Shown here piece after piece: positions 54,071 to 64,000 of a stretch of 64,000 nt of DNA; the first letter of the stretch is position 1; every line of letters starts with the position of its first letter. The stretch comes from Nothophaeocryptopus gaeumannii (Eukaryota > Ascomycota > Dothideomycetes > Mycosphaerellales > Mycosphaerellaceae). Under the pieces are notes generated by a model. The model was not told the origin of the DNA, made no database searches, and worked only from the letters and a program-made list of their open reading frames with translations. Location: contig JASISA010000042.1 of assembly GCA_031771865.1 (NCBI GenBank), forward strand, positions 2,225,501 to 2,289,500. Reading direction: 5' to 3'. A program made the position numbers and the translations under genes.

Positions 54071-57000
54071 CTATGGGAGATGCCTTATTGCCCACGCTGC
54101 GGTTTGTCTAGGAAACTCAGTAAGCCATCTTCTCGCGTCCTGGCATCTAGTGGCTAAGATGAGTTCCCTTCTACTCTCTCGCATGTTTGTACAGTAGGCA
54201 AGGTAGTGTCGAGCTGTCCCTCTATCTCCACATTCGCAGTAGGGGCTAGTGTCGGGCACCCCAACCTTGTGGAGGAAGTGAGGAAGGCCAATTGTCTCTG
54301 ACCGTATCTGGAACACTATCGCGGCCTGGGCTTTGCTAAGCCCTCGATAAAGCTCCCGGGTATTGGTGTTCCATGGAGTCCTGAACGCGAGTGGGAGGAT
54401 TCCTTCGCGCCTAGCATTGTCCCACTTCTGTGACTCGTCCCGCTCATACTGGCCCTGGAGGATAGTCCATGTTGCTTTCCGAGTCTTCTTTGGATCTGCT
54501 CTGTCTATGTGAGAGAGCTGGGACCGTAGGATAGTAGCCTGCTCGTCTGTCTGCTCTAGTGGCGAGCTGTATGGTTTTCTCAGGCGTCTGCTATATGCCC
54601 CAAGTTGTCCGCACTTTAGTAGGATCCGCCCCTTCAGCTCTTGCATGGTCTGGTGTATATCCGGCCTCTGCCTCTGCGCAGCCATTGCAGCTATAGCAGT
54701 TCTCTTCCCATACTCGGTAATGTCTTCGATCTGGAGTTCTTTGTGTAACAGTCGCGTTGGTGTAGCTCGGTAGGCCCCAAGGATTATCCGTAGGAATCTA
54801 TTCTGCATTACCCGTAGCTTTTGTTGGAGCATTTTTGAGATTCCAGTCTCCTTTCCTGCCATCCATACCTCGCTCCGTGCATTACTGCTGGCCTGATCAT
54901 TGAGATATATAGCTTACGGGCTGTCTCTACCGTGGCGCCCCACGTAGCAGCAGTAATCCGTCGTAGTGCAGCTTCTAGCCGTTTTGCTTTTGTAAGGGTA
55001 TTCTCTATCTGTGCGTGCCACTTGAGTCTCTTATCAACGATTACTCCTAGGACCCTCATTGTGTCCTCTGGGCCACTCTGGAGCGACGGGATGTTGGGTG
55101 TTCTCTGGGATTCGGATGTGCTCCTTGTGCCCCTTGTAAAGTGCATGACTTTGTATTTCTCAGGAGCGAACTTAGCTCCATGTCTTGAGGCCCATTGTAG
55201 ACAGCTGTTGTGGTCCTTTTCTAGTGCCTCGCATGTACCTCTTGTCGAATTTGACACTGCAATGAGGTATGTATCATCTGCAAACCCAACTGCTTCGGTG
55301 TATTCCATTCCTTCTAGGAGGGAGGCTGTAAAGAAGAGGAACAGGATAGGTGAGATGGTGCTTCCTTGTGGGATTCCGCATGCCACTCGTGCGGCCGGTG
55401 ACTCGTATCCGGGGATAGCGATTGTTGTCTCTCTGTCCTTCAGGAATGACGCTACAAAAGCTGTAATCCAGTATGGAATCCTCCTGCACCGTAGGTTGTG
55501 GATTAACCGTTCGTGATTGACTTTGTCAAATGCTCCTGTCATGTCAAGTGATAACACCGAGGCCACCTTGCCTTTCTTCCACGCAGTCTGAACGCTTTGA
55601 AGGATGTACCGTAGTGCGTCTCCGGTCGATCTACCCGCTTGCGCCATTTGGTTTTGAGGAAGCAACTTATGTTCCCGTACAGCCTGTCCTATTTTCCGTG
55701 CAACTATTGCTTCTAGTATCTTGCCAATGCACGATAGAAGGGCAATAGGCCTCCATCCCTTTGGAGTAGATGAGTCTTTACCCGCCTTCTGTAGCATAAT
55801 CGTCCTAGCTTTCCGAAACTGGGCTGGGTGGTAGCCAATTGAAACACACTGTTGGAAGATGCGTTGGAGGATAGGGAGTAGCTGAGCTAGGCACTTCTTA
55901 ATGCATCTGTTTGGTATCTCGTCGAGGCCGGGAGCCTTGTCGTTCGGCAGTCTTTGGACTACTTTTCGTACCTCCTCTTCTGTAATTTCGCATGCTATAT
56001 TGACAGGTTCTGGGTATGTGGTGCTCTCGATGTCTGATGTGTCTGCGGGCTCTGGCATTGGGAAAAGGGCTGTCCGTAGGATCTCTGTTTTCGCACTGTC
56101 CGTCGTGAACTGATCGTTATTGTGTGTTAGTGTAGGCATCTGGGGAGGTCGAATAGGGCTATCGCTGTTCTTTGCCCACTTAGCCAGCTTCCACATTCCC
56201 TGTGGCTCGCTAGCGGTTTTGTGAACCGCGGTCCTCCACTGTTTCCTTTTCTCCGTCTGGATAGTTCTCTTTTTCTCCTGGTTTCGTGCCCTCCACTCCT
56301 TCCAGTGCTCCTCGCTCCCTGTCCATTGTGCATGCCGTCTTGCCTGCCGAGCCTCCTGAATCGCATGTAGTACCACCGGCACACTCCTTGGATCTGGCGG
56401 CCGATATGTTTTACGCCGGACAACAAGGTCCCTTGTCTTTTGTAGAGCATTGCTGAGATCACTCACGGTGCTATCTATATCCTCCTTTGTTGTCATCCCT
56501 TCGGCTGTAGGTAGGAGCTTTTGGAGCGTCTCTCTGAACTCCTCCCAGTTAGTGTCCTTCCACATCCATCTTGTTCTCCTCTCCTCCTGTATCCCTATGT
56601 TAATAGTTGTCTCTATGCTGATATGATCAGAGTCAATGTCTTCCTTGCCTGGCTGACATGCTGTTATCCTCTTTGATATCTCCTCTGTTGCAAGAGTAAG
56701 GTCTATCGTCGTCCCAGTTTGGGACTGTGGTGTCTTTCTCCAGGTAGCAAGGCCTAGGGGTGTCGCTAGGTATAGCGTGTCTCGACACGCCTCTCGTAGC
56801 TCTCTTGCTCTAAGATCCTCCTGTGGTACTAACGGTCCTCCCCACCAACGGTGGTGAAGATTGAAGTCTCCAACTAGAACGTGTTCTCCCGGTTCCTCAA
56901 TACCTTCTAAAAGCTCCTCCACTGTAAGCCTCGCATCCCAGTTATAGATGTTATGGAGGTGTACAGTTCCTATTGTCGTTTGTAGTGAGATGAGGATCTT

Positions 57001-57258
57001 CTGATTACTCATAATCCGGTGCGACCATTCGGATAGGCTGTACTTCTTATGGACGTAGAATACGACTCTCCTGTCTTTGTCTTCCCCTGCAACAGTATAG
57101 TACTTCGGATGTGTGACTGTTCTTCCATTGCTTGGGTTAGTGTATGGCTCCTGGATAGCGAGAATGTCTTTCTGGCTGTCATCGAGTAGCTGCCGGTGGG
57201 TAGCCTGTGATTTCCGTACGTTTGCCTGCAGTATACTTAGTGTCGATTGTGTGTTCAT
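54071..57258 (-). pseudogene. LINE ORF2: endonuclease, reverse transcriptase, CCHC finger; frameshifted
   Basis: From ATG 57258 an 816-codon frame carries an apurinic-type endonuclease (LSILQANVRKSQATH; LVGDFNLHHRWWGGP) and a reverse transcriptase (DKAPGLDEIPNR; WRPIALLS; LSLDMTGAFDKVNHERL; CGIPQGSTISPILFLFF; GFADDTYLIAV). Near 54880 the frame breaks by one base; the C-terminal 263 codons continue in another frame to 54071 and contain the zinc-finger-like YCECGDRGTARHYLAYC. No RNase H domain is evident. Catalytic Asp residues of FADD are intact, so decay is recent. Confidence 0.88.
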
Positions 57259-58797
57259 TGGGTACTAGCTGGTGGTTGATCCCGCTGTATTGCTCGTCGG
57301 ATTGACCCTTGTCCTTGCTCCGGTACAATGGTCTTAGCCCTGTTCACCGCCCCAACTGGCCTCCCAAACCTCTGTAGTGTTCGCTTCTCTACTGCTGTTC
57401 CTATTGGCCTCCTGCCTGGGACATATTCGCGGCTTGTCCGGGTAGCTGTTTGGTCCTCTCCTCCCATTCGCTCCTTGCTGTAGAGGAGGGGAAGGCAGAG
57501 GAGAAGTAGAGCTAGGAGTACTGTAGGTTAGCTTAGCCATGTAGCTCGCCCCTATCTTCTTCATGCTCTGAATCTTGTCCTTGATTGCTTGTCTCTTTGA
57601 GCACATATAGTGCCAAGCTGGGTGGTTCTGACTGCAATTTCCGCATTTACTGTGCTTTAATCGGTCTGCCTCTGCAAGCTTCTCGTGCGCACATTCTCTT
57701 ATGTTATGGCTTCCTCCACCTTGCACACACCGTACCGTTTGTGCACCTTGTGCCGATATGGCCATATCTTTGGCAGTTGAAGCACTGTGTTATTGTCCAT
57801 TGGTGGTCCCATTCTTCAGTGTCGTGGAGCACTCCGGAGATGATAATGCCCTTCTCTACCGCAGCTCTAGCAGCTTCCACCGTCTTCAGTTCGACTACTA
57901 GAGTGCTCTGTTTCTTTGTTCCCGTTGCTATAGCTTTCTGGCCCTTCCACCAGGCATTCTGTACTTGGATTCCGGGTATTAGCCGCTTGTTGTCTTCCTC
58001 AATTGACTGGATCCGCTGTGTAGTAGGGTCGTTTCCTGCAACTATAACAAAGTGGACTTGGACTAGGAAGGTTTTCTGTGCTATTCTTGCCTCCTTCAAG
58101 ACCTTGCCTAGGCCTTGGGTGTCTGCCGCCATTCGGTTCCTTGCTGCAGGGTCCGTAGTCGTGAGAACTGGTCCATCGGGGACCTTCTTGACTGCGACTA
58201 CATGTGCCCAGTTCCCTCCTTCTGCAGTAAAACGCGAAACAATCCGGGTAGCTTCAGCATCCCTAAGCTCAGCCCTAGTCGCTTCGTTGTCTACGTGAAT
58301 CTTGAGGGAGCACGCAGCTCTTTGTGCTTTGATGCTAGACAGCTAGGCTGGCTGTTGGGCTGCGACTGTAGCCCAGGTTGTCTTTGGTCCTGGACTCTGC
58401 TCTATCTTCTTCTGAATCTGTGTAATACTCCGTTGGATAGATTCCAGAGTGGCTTCCTGGTTGGTGCGCTTCGTAGTCCGCGCTGCAGTTGAGTGAATCA
58501 TATCCAGAATCATCTAGATTGCCCTCTCTGGTTGGAGGGAGGAGTGTTGACTCTGATGCATCAGTTCAGCTGCCTCATTCTGAATCTCTTTCAGGGCCTC
58601 CCAAGGTGAGAGGGGACCCTGCTGGTTCTTGTTTACTGCTGCGTTCTTCTCTCTATACCCCTTCTCTTGGGAGGTTGGGTAGGAAGCTAGATTGATACTC
58701 CTGTATCTCTGCCTGTAGTAGTTTCTTCAGTAACCTCTTGAAATGGCTCTAGTCCGTTGTCTGTGCCTAAGGCAGCACAGCCTTGTGCACTGGCCAT
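57255..58797 (-). pseudogene. LINE ORF1 (gag-like) with CCHC motifs, broken
   Basis: Fragments occur in three frames. An N-terminal piece starts at ATG 58797. A coiled piece before 58340 (ATLESIQRSITQIQKKIEQ) ends in a TAG. The piece to 57704 has the first zinc knuckle CFNCQRYGHIGTRC. A third piece has CGNCSQNHPAWHYMC and a Pro/Ser-rich tail, and the last one reaches the stop at 57255. Order and motifs fit an RNA-binding ORF1 protein of a fungal LINE. Confidence 0.8.
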
Positions 58798-58965
58798 GCT
58801 TGGCAGAGAATTCTCTTCTTCTGATGCTGAGAATCAGTATTTTCGAGCGCTGACTACGCACCCGCCAACAGCGGCGTGTAGCCGTGCTTTGGATGCGTGT
58901 ATTGCCTTGATAGGTTCCGTATGTTCTGAGGTTTTGGTAATGCCGCCTCCCCAAATTCGTTCTAG

Positions 58966-59937
58966 TAACGTTAATAGTCTAGGTTCAATATTTAGACTAC
59001 TCCGACTGATCCCAATGGTCGTCCGAATCATCATCAAGCGTCTTTCATTCATATTCGAGACACATCGTCTCAAAGCAAGATCAAGATGGATTTGAAGAAA
59101 GCAGGATCTAGCGCGACTCCGTCCATTCCGCCTGCACTTGCCAGTAGCAATAACCCGCGTTCGATCAATGTGATACCTGGTACTGGCGATTCACTACGCT
59201 CGCTGCCATCAAGCTCCTGGGTTCCATTCGGCCGAGGCATGGAATGATCATATTTCTAACGCGAACGCTCTGCATCAAATACGGACCACTGCGACATCTT
59301 CCGAAGGCCTCCACGATGGAGTTCATTGCGCGCTGCAACCCGTCTCTGGGTGTTCGAGACGTTGGATCCCACCGGCTATGCGGTCCCATATGGAGCTTAC
59401 GAGCCGTCTTGGTGTGTCCTTCCAACAGGTTCCTCGGTCTTCGTTGCGGAGCCTTGAGTGTATCAATTATTGTTTATTCGTCTTGGTGTCGTTGAACGCA
59501 TGCTTCAGCTGACAGTGTTGCGCCTTCTAGTATTCCTGACCAAGTCTTTTGTCCATGTCGCGCATGGAATGGGTAAGATCTTTCTGTTGGGGGAGACGAA
59601 TCCGTGCGGGATGAGTATGTTTCCAATGGCGATCCGTTCTGTAGCGAATGTACGGAAGTTGAAGTTGATCTCGATTCTTCGGTAATTTCAAACAGCGAGC
59701 GTATCGAAATAAAAGCTGCGTCAAGGTTGATTGGATCCAGATACCTCCTGCCCTGGCGCCACAGCATGCAGCACAGGGCGGAGTCTGGTGAGACACGGTG
59801 GACTGGAAGAACGATATTCGTCGCGCGATCGAAAATGGGCTCGAAAATATTGTTGTCGTGCAGTACTATGGAGCCTTCCGATGTGATACAGCTTCGAAGC
59901 TACAATGCCACGCACCACACCTCATAGCCCACAGTGC
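58966..59937. other. Decayed region, no confident gene
   Basis: Long frames overlap on both strands. On the plus strand, pieces such as DWKNDIRRAIENGLENIVVVQ (59801, followed by a GTGAGT) and FCSECTEVEVDLDSS look partly coding but are in different frames with stops between. A short AT-rich strip at 58966-59003 may continue the RIP relic. Confidence 0.4.
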
Positions 59938-60479
59938 TCAAGGTGAGTCTTTTGACATTCGCTCTGCTATCCAGCGAGCAGCCTCGAACTCGTGCAGTGC
60001 ATCTGTTGGTGGACCTGAATCCGATATGAAGCCTGCGAGAACACGTGAGTATTTGGTGAGTCCAAGGTTCAGATACTCACTTGATTCAACGATGTTGCAA
60101 TCGCCTTTGTCTCCTGCTGCGTTGGCACAGCGCCTGACTTCCGCCTGTCGCCGTGTTTCAACCAATTCACCTTGGAGATTACGAGTCGTTAGGACTTCAG
60201 TCACTTGATCTGTGCAATGAGTGTCCTCATCTGATAGGGCAGAATGGGTTAAACACCACTCAAAGTGATGAGAAGCGAAGCACGACTTCGTACAGCGCTT
60301 TCGGCAGGACATACTTGGACTATTCCGGTGGTTAGAAGTTCGACCTGCGAGTGACAGATCGCGAGAAGAGCTTACCAGTCGTACTGCTCATCATACGCTT
60401 CGATGTCATCGAGTGTCCGTTCTAGCTCTTCTCTCTCTTCTTCCATTTGCTCGATCATTGCCTCTTTCGGATCGAACAT
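59938..60479 (-). CDS. Uncharacterised two-exon protein with cysteine/histidine cluster
   Basis: Exon 1 60376-60479 and exon 2 59938-60319, with a 56-base GTAAGC-TAG intron; 161 residues. Exon 1 is an acidic helix (MFDPKEAMIEQMEEEREEL). Exon 2 has MSCRKRCTKSCFASHHFEWC and HCTDQVTEVLTTRNL, later AAGDKGDCNIVESSEYLNLGL and FEAARWIAERMSK. The Cys/His pattern could bind zinc, but I know no named domain. Both exons are open with good splice sites. An overlapping plus-strand frame is also open, so strand is not fully certain. Confidence 0.55.
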
Positions 60480-60678
60480 TTTGCGCGCGAGACTCGGTAA
60501 TACTAAGTAATGCTTGCAACTGATTCAGTCTCGAAATTCAAAGTGTCTCCAAGCTGAAAGCCAGCACTATATGCGACCTTTTCACTCCAAGTACGTCATG
60601 CTGAGGCGGAGCTGCATCGATCAACGCCGAGTCGCATAATCCCGCAGACGAGAATTACCAAACCAGCTTTTGCTCACA

Positions 60679-60972
60679 ATGTACCAAGTCGCATGCACGT
60701 CGGCTTTTCTTGTACTGAATTGCCTAACGCCTAGGGCGGCATCTTACAAGAAGATTTTGGAAGAGCACTCTGAGAGTCCCGGCTGGTATCCCATGGCTTC
60801 GTGTAAGGATTACCGCTGCTGTTCTCGTGCAGATGACTACTGCGACTTCAGTGCTACTTCTTCCCCAGTATCGAAGTCTCGCCCTCAAGAAGTCAGAGGC
60901 GTCCATAGAACCACAGCTCTTCGCCAAAAGAACGCCAGGCTCACCCAGGTATACGGCTCCATGGCTTCCTGA
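60679..60972 (+). CDS. Candidate small secreted cysteine-rich protein
   Basis: 97 residues from ATG 60679 (tcacaATG). The N-terminus MYQVACTSAFLVLNCLTPRAA has the shape of a signal peptide. The mature part has a compact cysteine group (SCKDYRCCSRADDYCDF) and a basic C-terminus. Small size, signal peptide and an even number of mature cysteines are effector-like traits, and the gene lies in a repeat-associated region. No homologue recognised. Confidence 0.4.
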   Translation: MYQVACTSAFLVLNCLTPRAASYKKILEEHSESPGWYPMASCKDYRCCSRADDYCDFSATSSPVSKSRPQEVRGVHRTTALRQKNARLTQVYGSMAS

Positions 60973-61293
60973 TCAGTGAGTGCTTTCCGTTTATTGGTCT
61001 CTCCTGCACCTTTTTAATGAAGACATCCATAGAGGCCAGGTTTGAGTGAGGAGGAACTCGAGAGTGGCAGCTTCGGAAGCCTACCGAACATAACGGAACT
61101 TGCCAAAAGAGCTCAAAATAGAGCTGCAAGCTTCCCCACACACGTGCGGCACGCCGCGCTTATACTAGGCAGCCAGAACTCTATCACTGACAGCTCATCG
61201 AGCGCGTAGAGAAACGTGCTGCGCCATCCACCTTGGTTATCGTCTCGTCCACTGTCGAGCCGCTGGCTGTGTCTCGAAAACTTCGCCAATCCT
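60973..61293. other. Short intergenic region
   Basis: Nothing supported; upstream flank of the next gene. Confidence 0.45.
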
Positions 61294-62759
61294 ATGCTGC
61301 TCGAAGAACAGCAGTGCCGGCGAAAACGACCTCGAGAAGAGGCCGTACCTTCCGACGACGAGCAGCAACAAAGCACGAAGAGAAGGAAGGCACACTCTCC
61401 CAATTATCCTCCACTCTTTTGGGACACGCTGTCGAGAGTCCCTCTCACTCGCAGAGCACTGCGAGAGTTCGACCGTCGAGCTGAAAAGACTAGCCCTGCG
61501 CTGCGCGCACGAGCAGCCAAGTCATCGGCGACACGACGTCTACTGAGATCCGACACACGTCGCCTTCTGCAATTCGCAAGCAACGGAGGGCCAGACCTGG
61601 GCGTACTTCAAGGTGTGAGTGCAACGGAAAGCAAAACCGAGGGAGCCGCGCTGATTCCGTCCCTAGTTTTCTGCTCTTTCCACCATTGAGGCAGGCATGA
61701 GCCAATCGAGCTCCCGAAGCCGCAAAAGAGACTACGCGTCGACATCGAGGAGCAGTGCCACAGGGAAAACAAAAAGTACAACGCCATATAGTGGCGAGTT
61801 CGAGCAAAAGCTGATCGATCAATGCGTGTATCCTGATGGGCATCGTAAAGCAGATGGACGCAGGCCACCAAAGCCGAATAACGCAAAGGAGATTATCCAT
61901 GGACGCATTGTCACGCCCAAGGCCTTCTCTGTCTCCGTCTGCGTTCTCCGAATGTGCTTTCGAAGAATTTCAGGACAACAATCGAAAGGCGAGATCAGAG
62001 TCGAACGCAATGGCCGACGTGCTCCCAGTCATCGTAGGGCAGAAAGACAAGCAATGCAACACTACTGGCGATATTCCTTTCAATCGCTTAAAGAGGTTTG
62101 ATCCTGATATCTCCGTGCCGAATCCGGACAGGTACTATGGAGCAAGGCCGGCGCAGATCGACGTCCGTGTGCGCCGTGACCTCAACGAGTACATTATCCC
62201 ATCCAACCGCACCAGCCTGCCAGCAGCGCCCAATTTCTTTCTCGAGGGGAAAAGCGCATCCGGGAGGCCGGATGTGGCCCAACGACAAGCCATGTACGAT
62301 GGCGCGGTTGGGGCACGGGGTATTCTGCATCTGCAGAACTACAGCAATGCCATACCAGTGCATGATGGCAACGCATATACAATGGCGGCTAGCTATTGTG
62401 ACGGCCAGCTGAAGATCTATGCTACCCATCCAACAGAGTCTACAGCGGGAGAGACGGAGTATTATATGACCCAGTTGCGGGCTTATGCAATGACGGACAC
62501 CGTGGACAGTTTCCGCAGTGGAGCTGCAGCATATCGCAATGCCAGAGAGTGGACCCAGCAACAGCGAAACGACTTCATTGCCAATGCAAACGCTGCTGTC
62601 CTGAGAATGTCTGCTGAGAGGGTGTCGGTCAGCCGAACTGAGAGCAATGCCGAGGCTTCATCTGTTGCAGCTGGAGGGTCTTTCAGTTCGGAGACGTCTG
62701 CAGACGAGCTCGCGCTTGACATCACTGCGAAGCGACGAAGACCAGCAGCATCACAATAA
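61294..62759 (+). pseudogene. DUF7924-type fungal gene, frameshifted
   Basis: Exon 1 61294-61614 (KRPREEAVPS; LFWDTLSRVPLTRRALREFDRR; FASNGGPDLGVLQG) joins exon 2 at 61691 (MSQSSSRSRKRDYASTSRSS; CVYPDGHRKADGRRPPKPNN) through a 76-base GTGAGT intron. Near 61890-61910 the frame shifts: SRPRPSLSPSAFSECAFEEF and everything after it (PDRYYGARPAQIDVRVRRDL; YIIPSNRTSLPAAPNFFLEG; AMYDGAVGARGILHLQNY; TEYYMTQLRAYAMTDTVDSF; GAAAYRNAREWTQ) lies one base over, to the stop at 62757-62759. The order of blocks is that of a widespread fungal family whose C-terminal domain is called DUF7924; function unknown. One extra base or two missing bases explain the break. Confidence 0.8.
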
Positions 62760-63021
62760 GTCGGCGGAGCAGTGTTATCTTCATATTCGTAGTTCTAGCT
62801 TTATGTGAAATGAGTAAGTTACGGACGGGGACGATGGTGTTCAGTTACGTGAATAAGGTCCGCCGAACACGCATTTGGTTGCTATTTTCGCAACTGGGGG
62901 GAGGGAAACAACATCAACATAGCGAGTACCGCAATTCTTGGAATCCAGTCGTACTGCAGTGCGCTACATCCACCTCTGAAGGTTGTGCGAAGCTGTGAAA
63001 TCAGACGCATCGCCCGCACGC
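62760..63021. other. Short intergenic region
   Basis: Nothing seen. Confidence 0.4.
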
Positions 63022-63348
63022 CTACTGCTTACGGCGGAAACATGGCCTCCGGGGGTTACCTAGGCCACAGAACACCGAGAGCACGCCCTGCAACTCATGA
63101 AGCACCTGCTTGAAACATGCAGCTGTATCTATCGCACTGGAGCCATGCTGTACCGGTGGAAGCGTGATGATGATCATTCCAGGGCACACTGCTCCTCTGC
63201 TTGGCACCGAGCGCGACCGCGGAGAGATATGTGTCTCGATGAGCCTTTGCGCACTCGCAAGTCGATAAGTTCCCGTTGGGATGGTCTGCGTTGCCACAAC
63301 GCCAACGCCCTTGCCGGGCACGTCTTCGATGCGAAAGCTGGGAGTCAT
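63022..63348 (-). pseudogene. SET-domain N-terminal fragment
   Basis: From ATG 63348 the frame starts FRIEDVPGKGVGVVATQTIPTGT, the typical opening of a fungal SET domain (GKG-hG-hA...I--G), then weakly LIETHIS. After ~45 residues similarity ends; the NHSC and GEE-type cofactor and catalytic motifs are absent before the stop at 63022. It is a remnant of a lysine methyltransferase-like gene. Confidence 0.55.
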
Positions 63349-63426
63349 TGCGTCCGGGTGTGGTCTGGAAGGTCTGAAAGCGAAGCACGAAGGTCAAGAT
63401 TGCGATGGGGATTGGCAAACAATTGA

Positions 63427-63600
63427 ATGGCGACGGTATACGAACCTTCGCTCGCGACGTTCTCAGTATTGAAATATCGGGTCCTGGACGGTCGGGTTGA
63501 AATTAGCAAGCAGTATGAAGACCTTGCACGGAAGTGGTATTGTACTCTTTTCAGCGAACTTCACGGCTTCGATGCCCGATATGGAAAGCCGAAAGGTTAA
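63427..63600 (+). CDS. Possible 57-residue ORF
   Basis: ATG 63427 opens MATVYEPSLATFSVLKYRVL, then ISKQYEDLARKWYCTLFSEL and a YGKPKG end. Composition resembles a coding exon, perhaps the last exon of a decayed gene. No family recognised. Confidence 0.25.
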   Translation: MATVYEPSLATFSVLKYRVLDGRVEISKQYEDLARKWYCTLFSELHGFDARYGKPKG

Positions 63601-64000
63601 AATGATAGAGGGCTTAGCACCGGAGAAGGTTCTGCGTCTGTGAGGTTCTGCTCAGATACGGTCGTTGGGAAGTCTGCGCATAATAAGGGGACGATGATGA
63701 AATGTGGTGCGGCAGGATAGTCTCCATTATAAAAGAACTCAGCGAAACGCGCGAAGGTCGCCGCATTATACCATGGGAGCATGCATAAGCGCATGAAGAG
63801 ATCGCGGTGTCATGGCATGTCGCGATTTTTCGGTATGTCATCCTCGCATGTGTATGTCCTTGCCTTGTCTTGTAATGCGAAATTCAAGAGTTCCTGCCCC
63901 GGCTAATTGATTGAAACACTGTTCAATTAAAGGGTAGGCATGCGGCCTCGTACAGCAGCATGAATTATGATGCTCGAGTGACCCATAGGACGCGAGACAT
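63601..64000. other. Right edge, no gene seen
   Basis: Short frames only on both strands. Confidence 0.45.

Larger units (their letters stand above)
53809..58965 (-). mobile_element. LINE (non-LTR) retrotransposon, degenerate
   Basis: A two-ORF LINE on the minus strand. 5' leader from ~58965 to 58798, ORF1 58797-57255, ORF2 57258-54071, 3' region to the (TAA)7 tract. ORF1's stop and ORF2's start overlap as ATGA (57255-57258), a coupling common in fungal LINEs. ORF1 has several stops and frameshifts, ORF2 at least one, so the copy is inactive by itself. Unlike the flanking relic it has normal CpA/TpG content. The 5' boundary is approximate and no target-site duplication could be fixed. Confidence 0.85.

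Noticed and set aside
57585..58298. 237-codon plus-strand ORF
   Set aside because: Antisense shadow of LINE ORF1, whose zinc knuckles are on the minus strand.
59086..59930. A plus-strand multi-exon gene (pieces with CPC, CSEC and DWKND motifs)
   Set aside because: Pieces lie in three frames with stops between and no consistent set of splice sites; alternatives are open on the minus strand as well.
1..64000. CRISPR arrays, bacterial operons, rRNA genes, riboswitches
   Set aside because: The DNA is nuclear fungal; no regular spacer-repeat array or rRNA-like sequence was seen.

Overview
The window is nuclear DNA of a filamentous ascomycete (Pezizomycotina, most likely a dothideomycete). Protein-coding genes carry short introns of 48-76 bases (one of 183) with GT..CTAAC/CTGAC..AG signals. 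The proteins are typical fungal orthologues: Rpt4, Sec59 dolichol kinase, mitochondrial uS13, Fmp32, Fat1. An AT-rich patch almost lacking CpA and TpG looks like a repeat-induced point mutation (RIP) relic. The genus assignment is inference.

Layout. 1-8.9 kb: the C-terminally truncated end of a large uncharacterised minus-strand gene, a five-exon UNC93-like transporter, a possible small membrane protein, Fmp32, and a DUF3602 protein. 8.9-11.7 kb: no gene, but a decayed array of units about 125 bases apart. 11.7-25.6 kb: a dense housekeeping block with an F-box-like protein, quinone oxidoreductase, 3-beta-HSD/ERG26-like dehydrogenase, NAT9-type acetyltransferase, secreted alpha-N-acetylglucosaminidase (GH89), Rpt4, mitochondrial uS13 and a membrane-tethered cyclophilin. 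25.6-34 kb: sparse, with a secreted GMC oxidoreductase that has a GC-AG intron and an unusual active-site Gln, a small GPI-type protein, and several weak ORFs. 34-46.4 kb: Sec59, an NTF2-like protein, a Ser-rich putative wall protein, an FAD monooxygenase, an RNase III-like fragment, Fat1, a broken F-box gene and an alpha/beta hydrolase. 46.4-53.4 kb: two clear single-pass membrane proteins and long gene-poor stretches.

53.4-64 kb is a decayed, repeat-associated region. It holds a RIP-like relic, a LINE (non-LTR) retrotransposon of about 5 kb with broken ORFs and a (TAA)7 tail, a cysteine-containing two-exon gene, a candidate small secreted protein, a frameshifted DUF7924-type gene and a SET-domain fragment. 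This contrasts sharply with the intact housekeeping block.

I did not find an obvious new multi-gene system. The most unusual observations are the ~125-base decayed tandem array at 9.4-11.1 kb, the GMC enzyme with a GC-AG intron and active-site substitution, the 3-, 7- and 22-base first coding exons, an 85-codon open extension behind the stop of a membrane-protein gene, and the LINE sitting against a RIP relic. Gene models were built by eye from splice signals and protein-family similarity; transcripts would settle exact exon edges.
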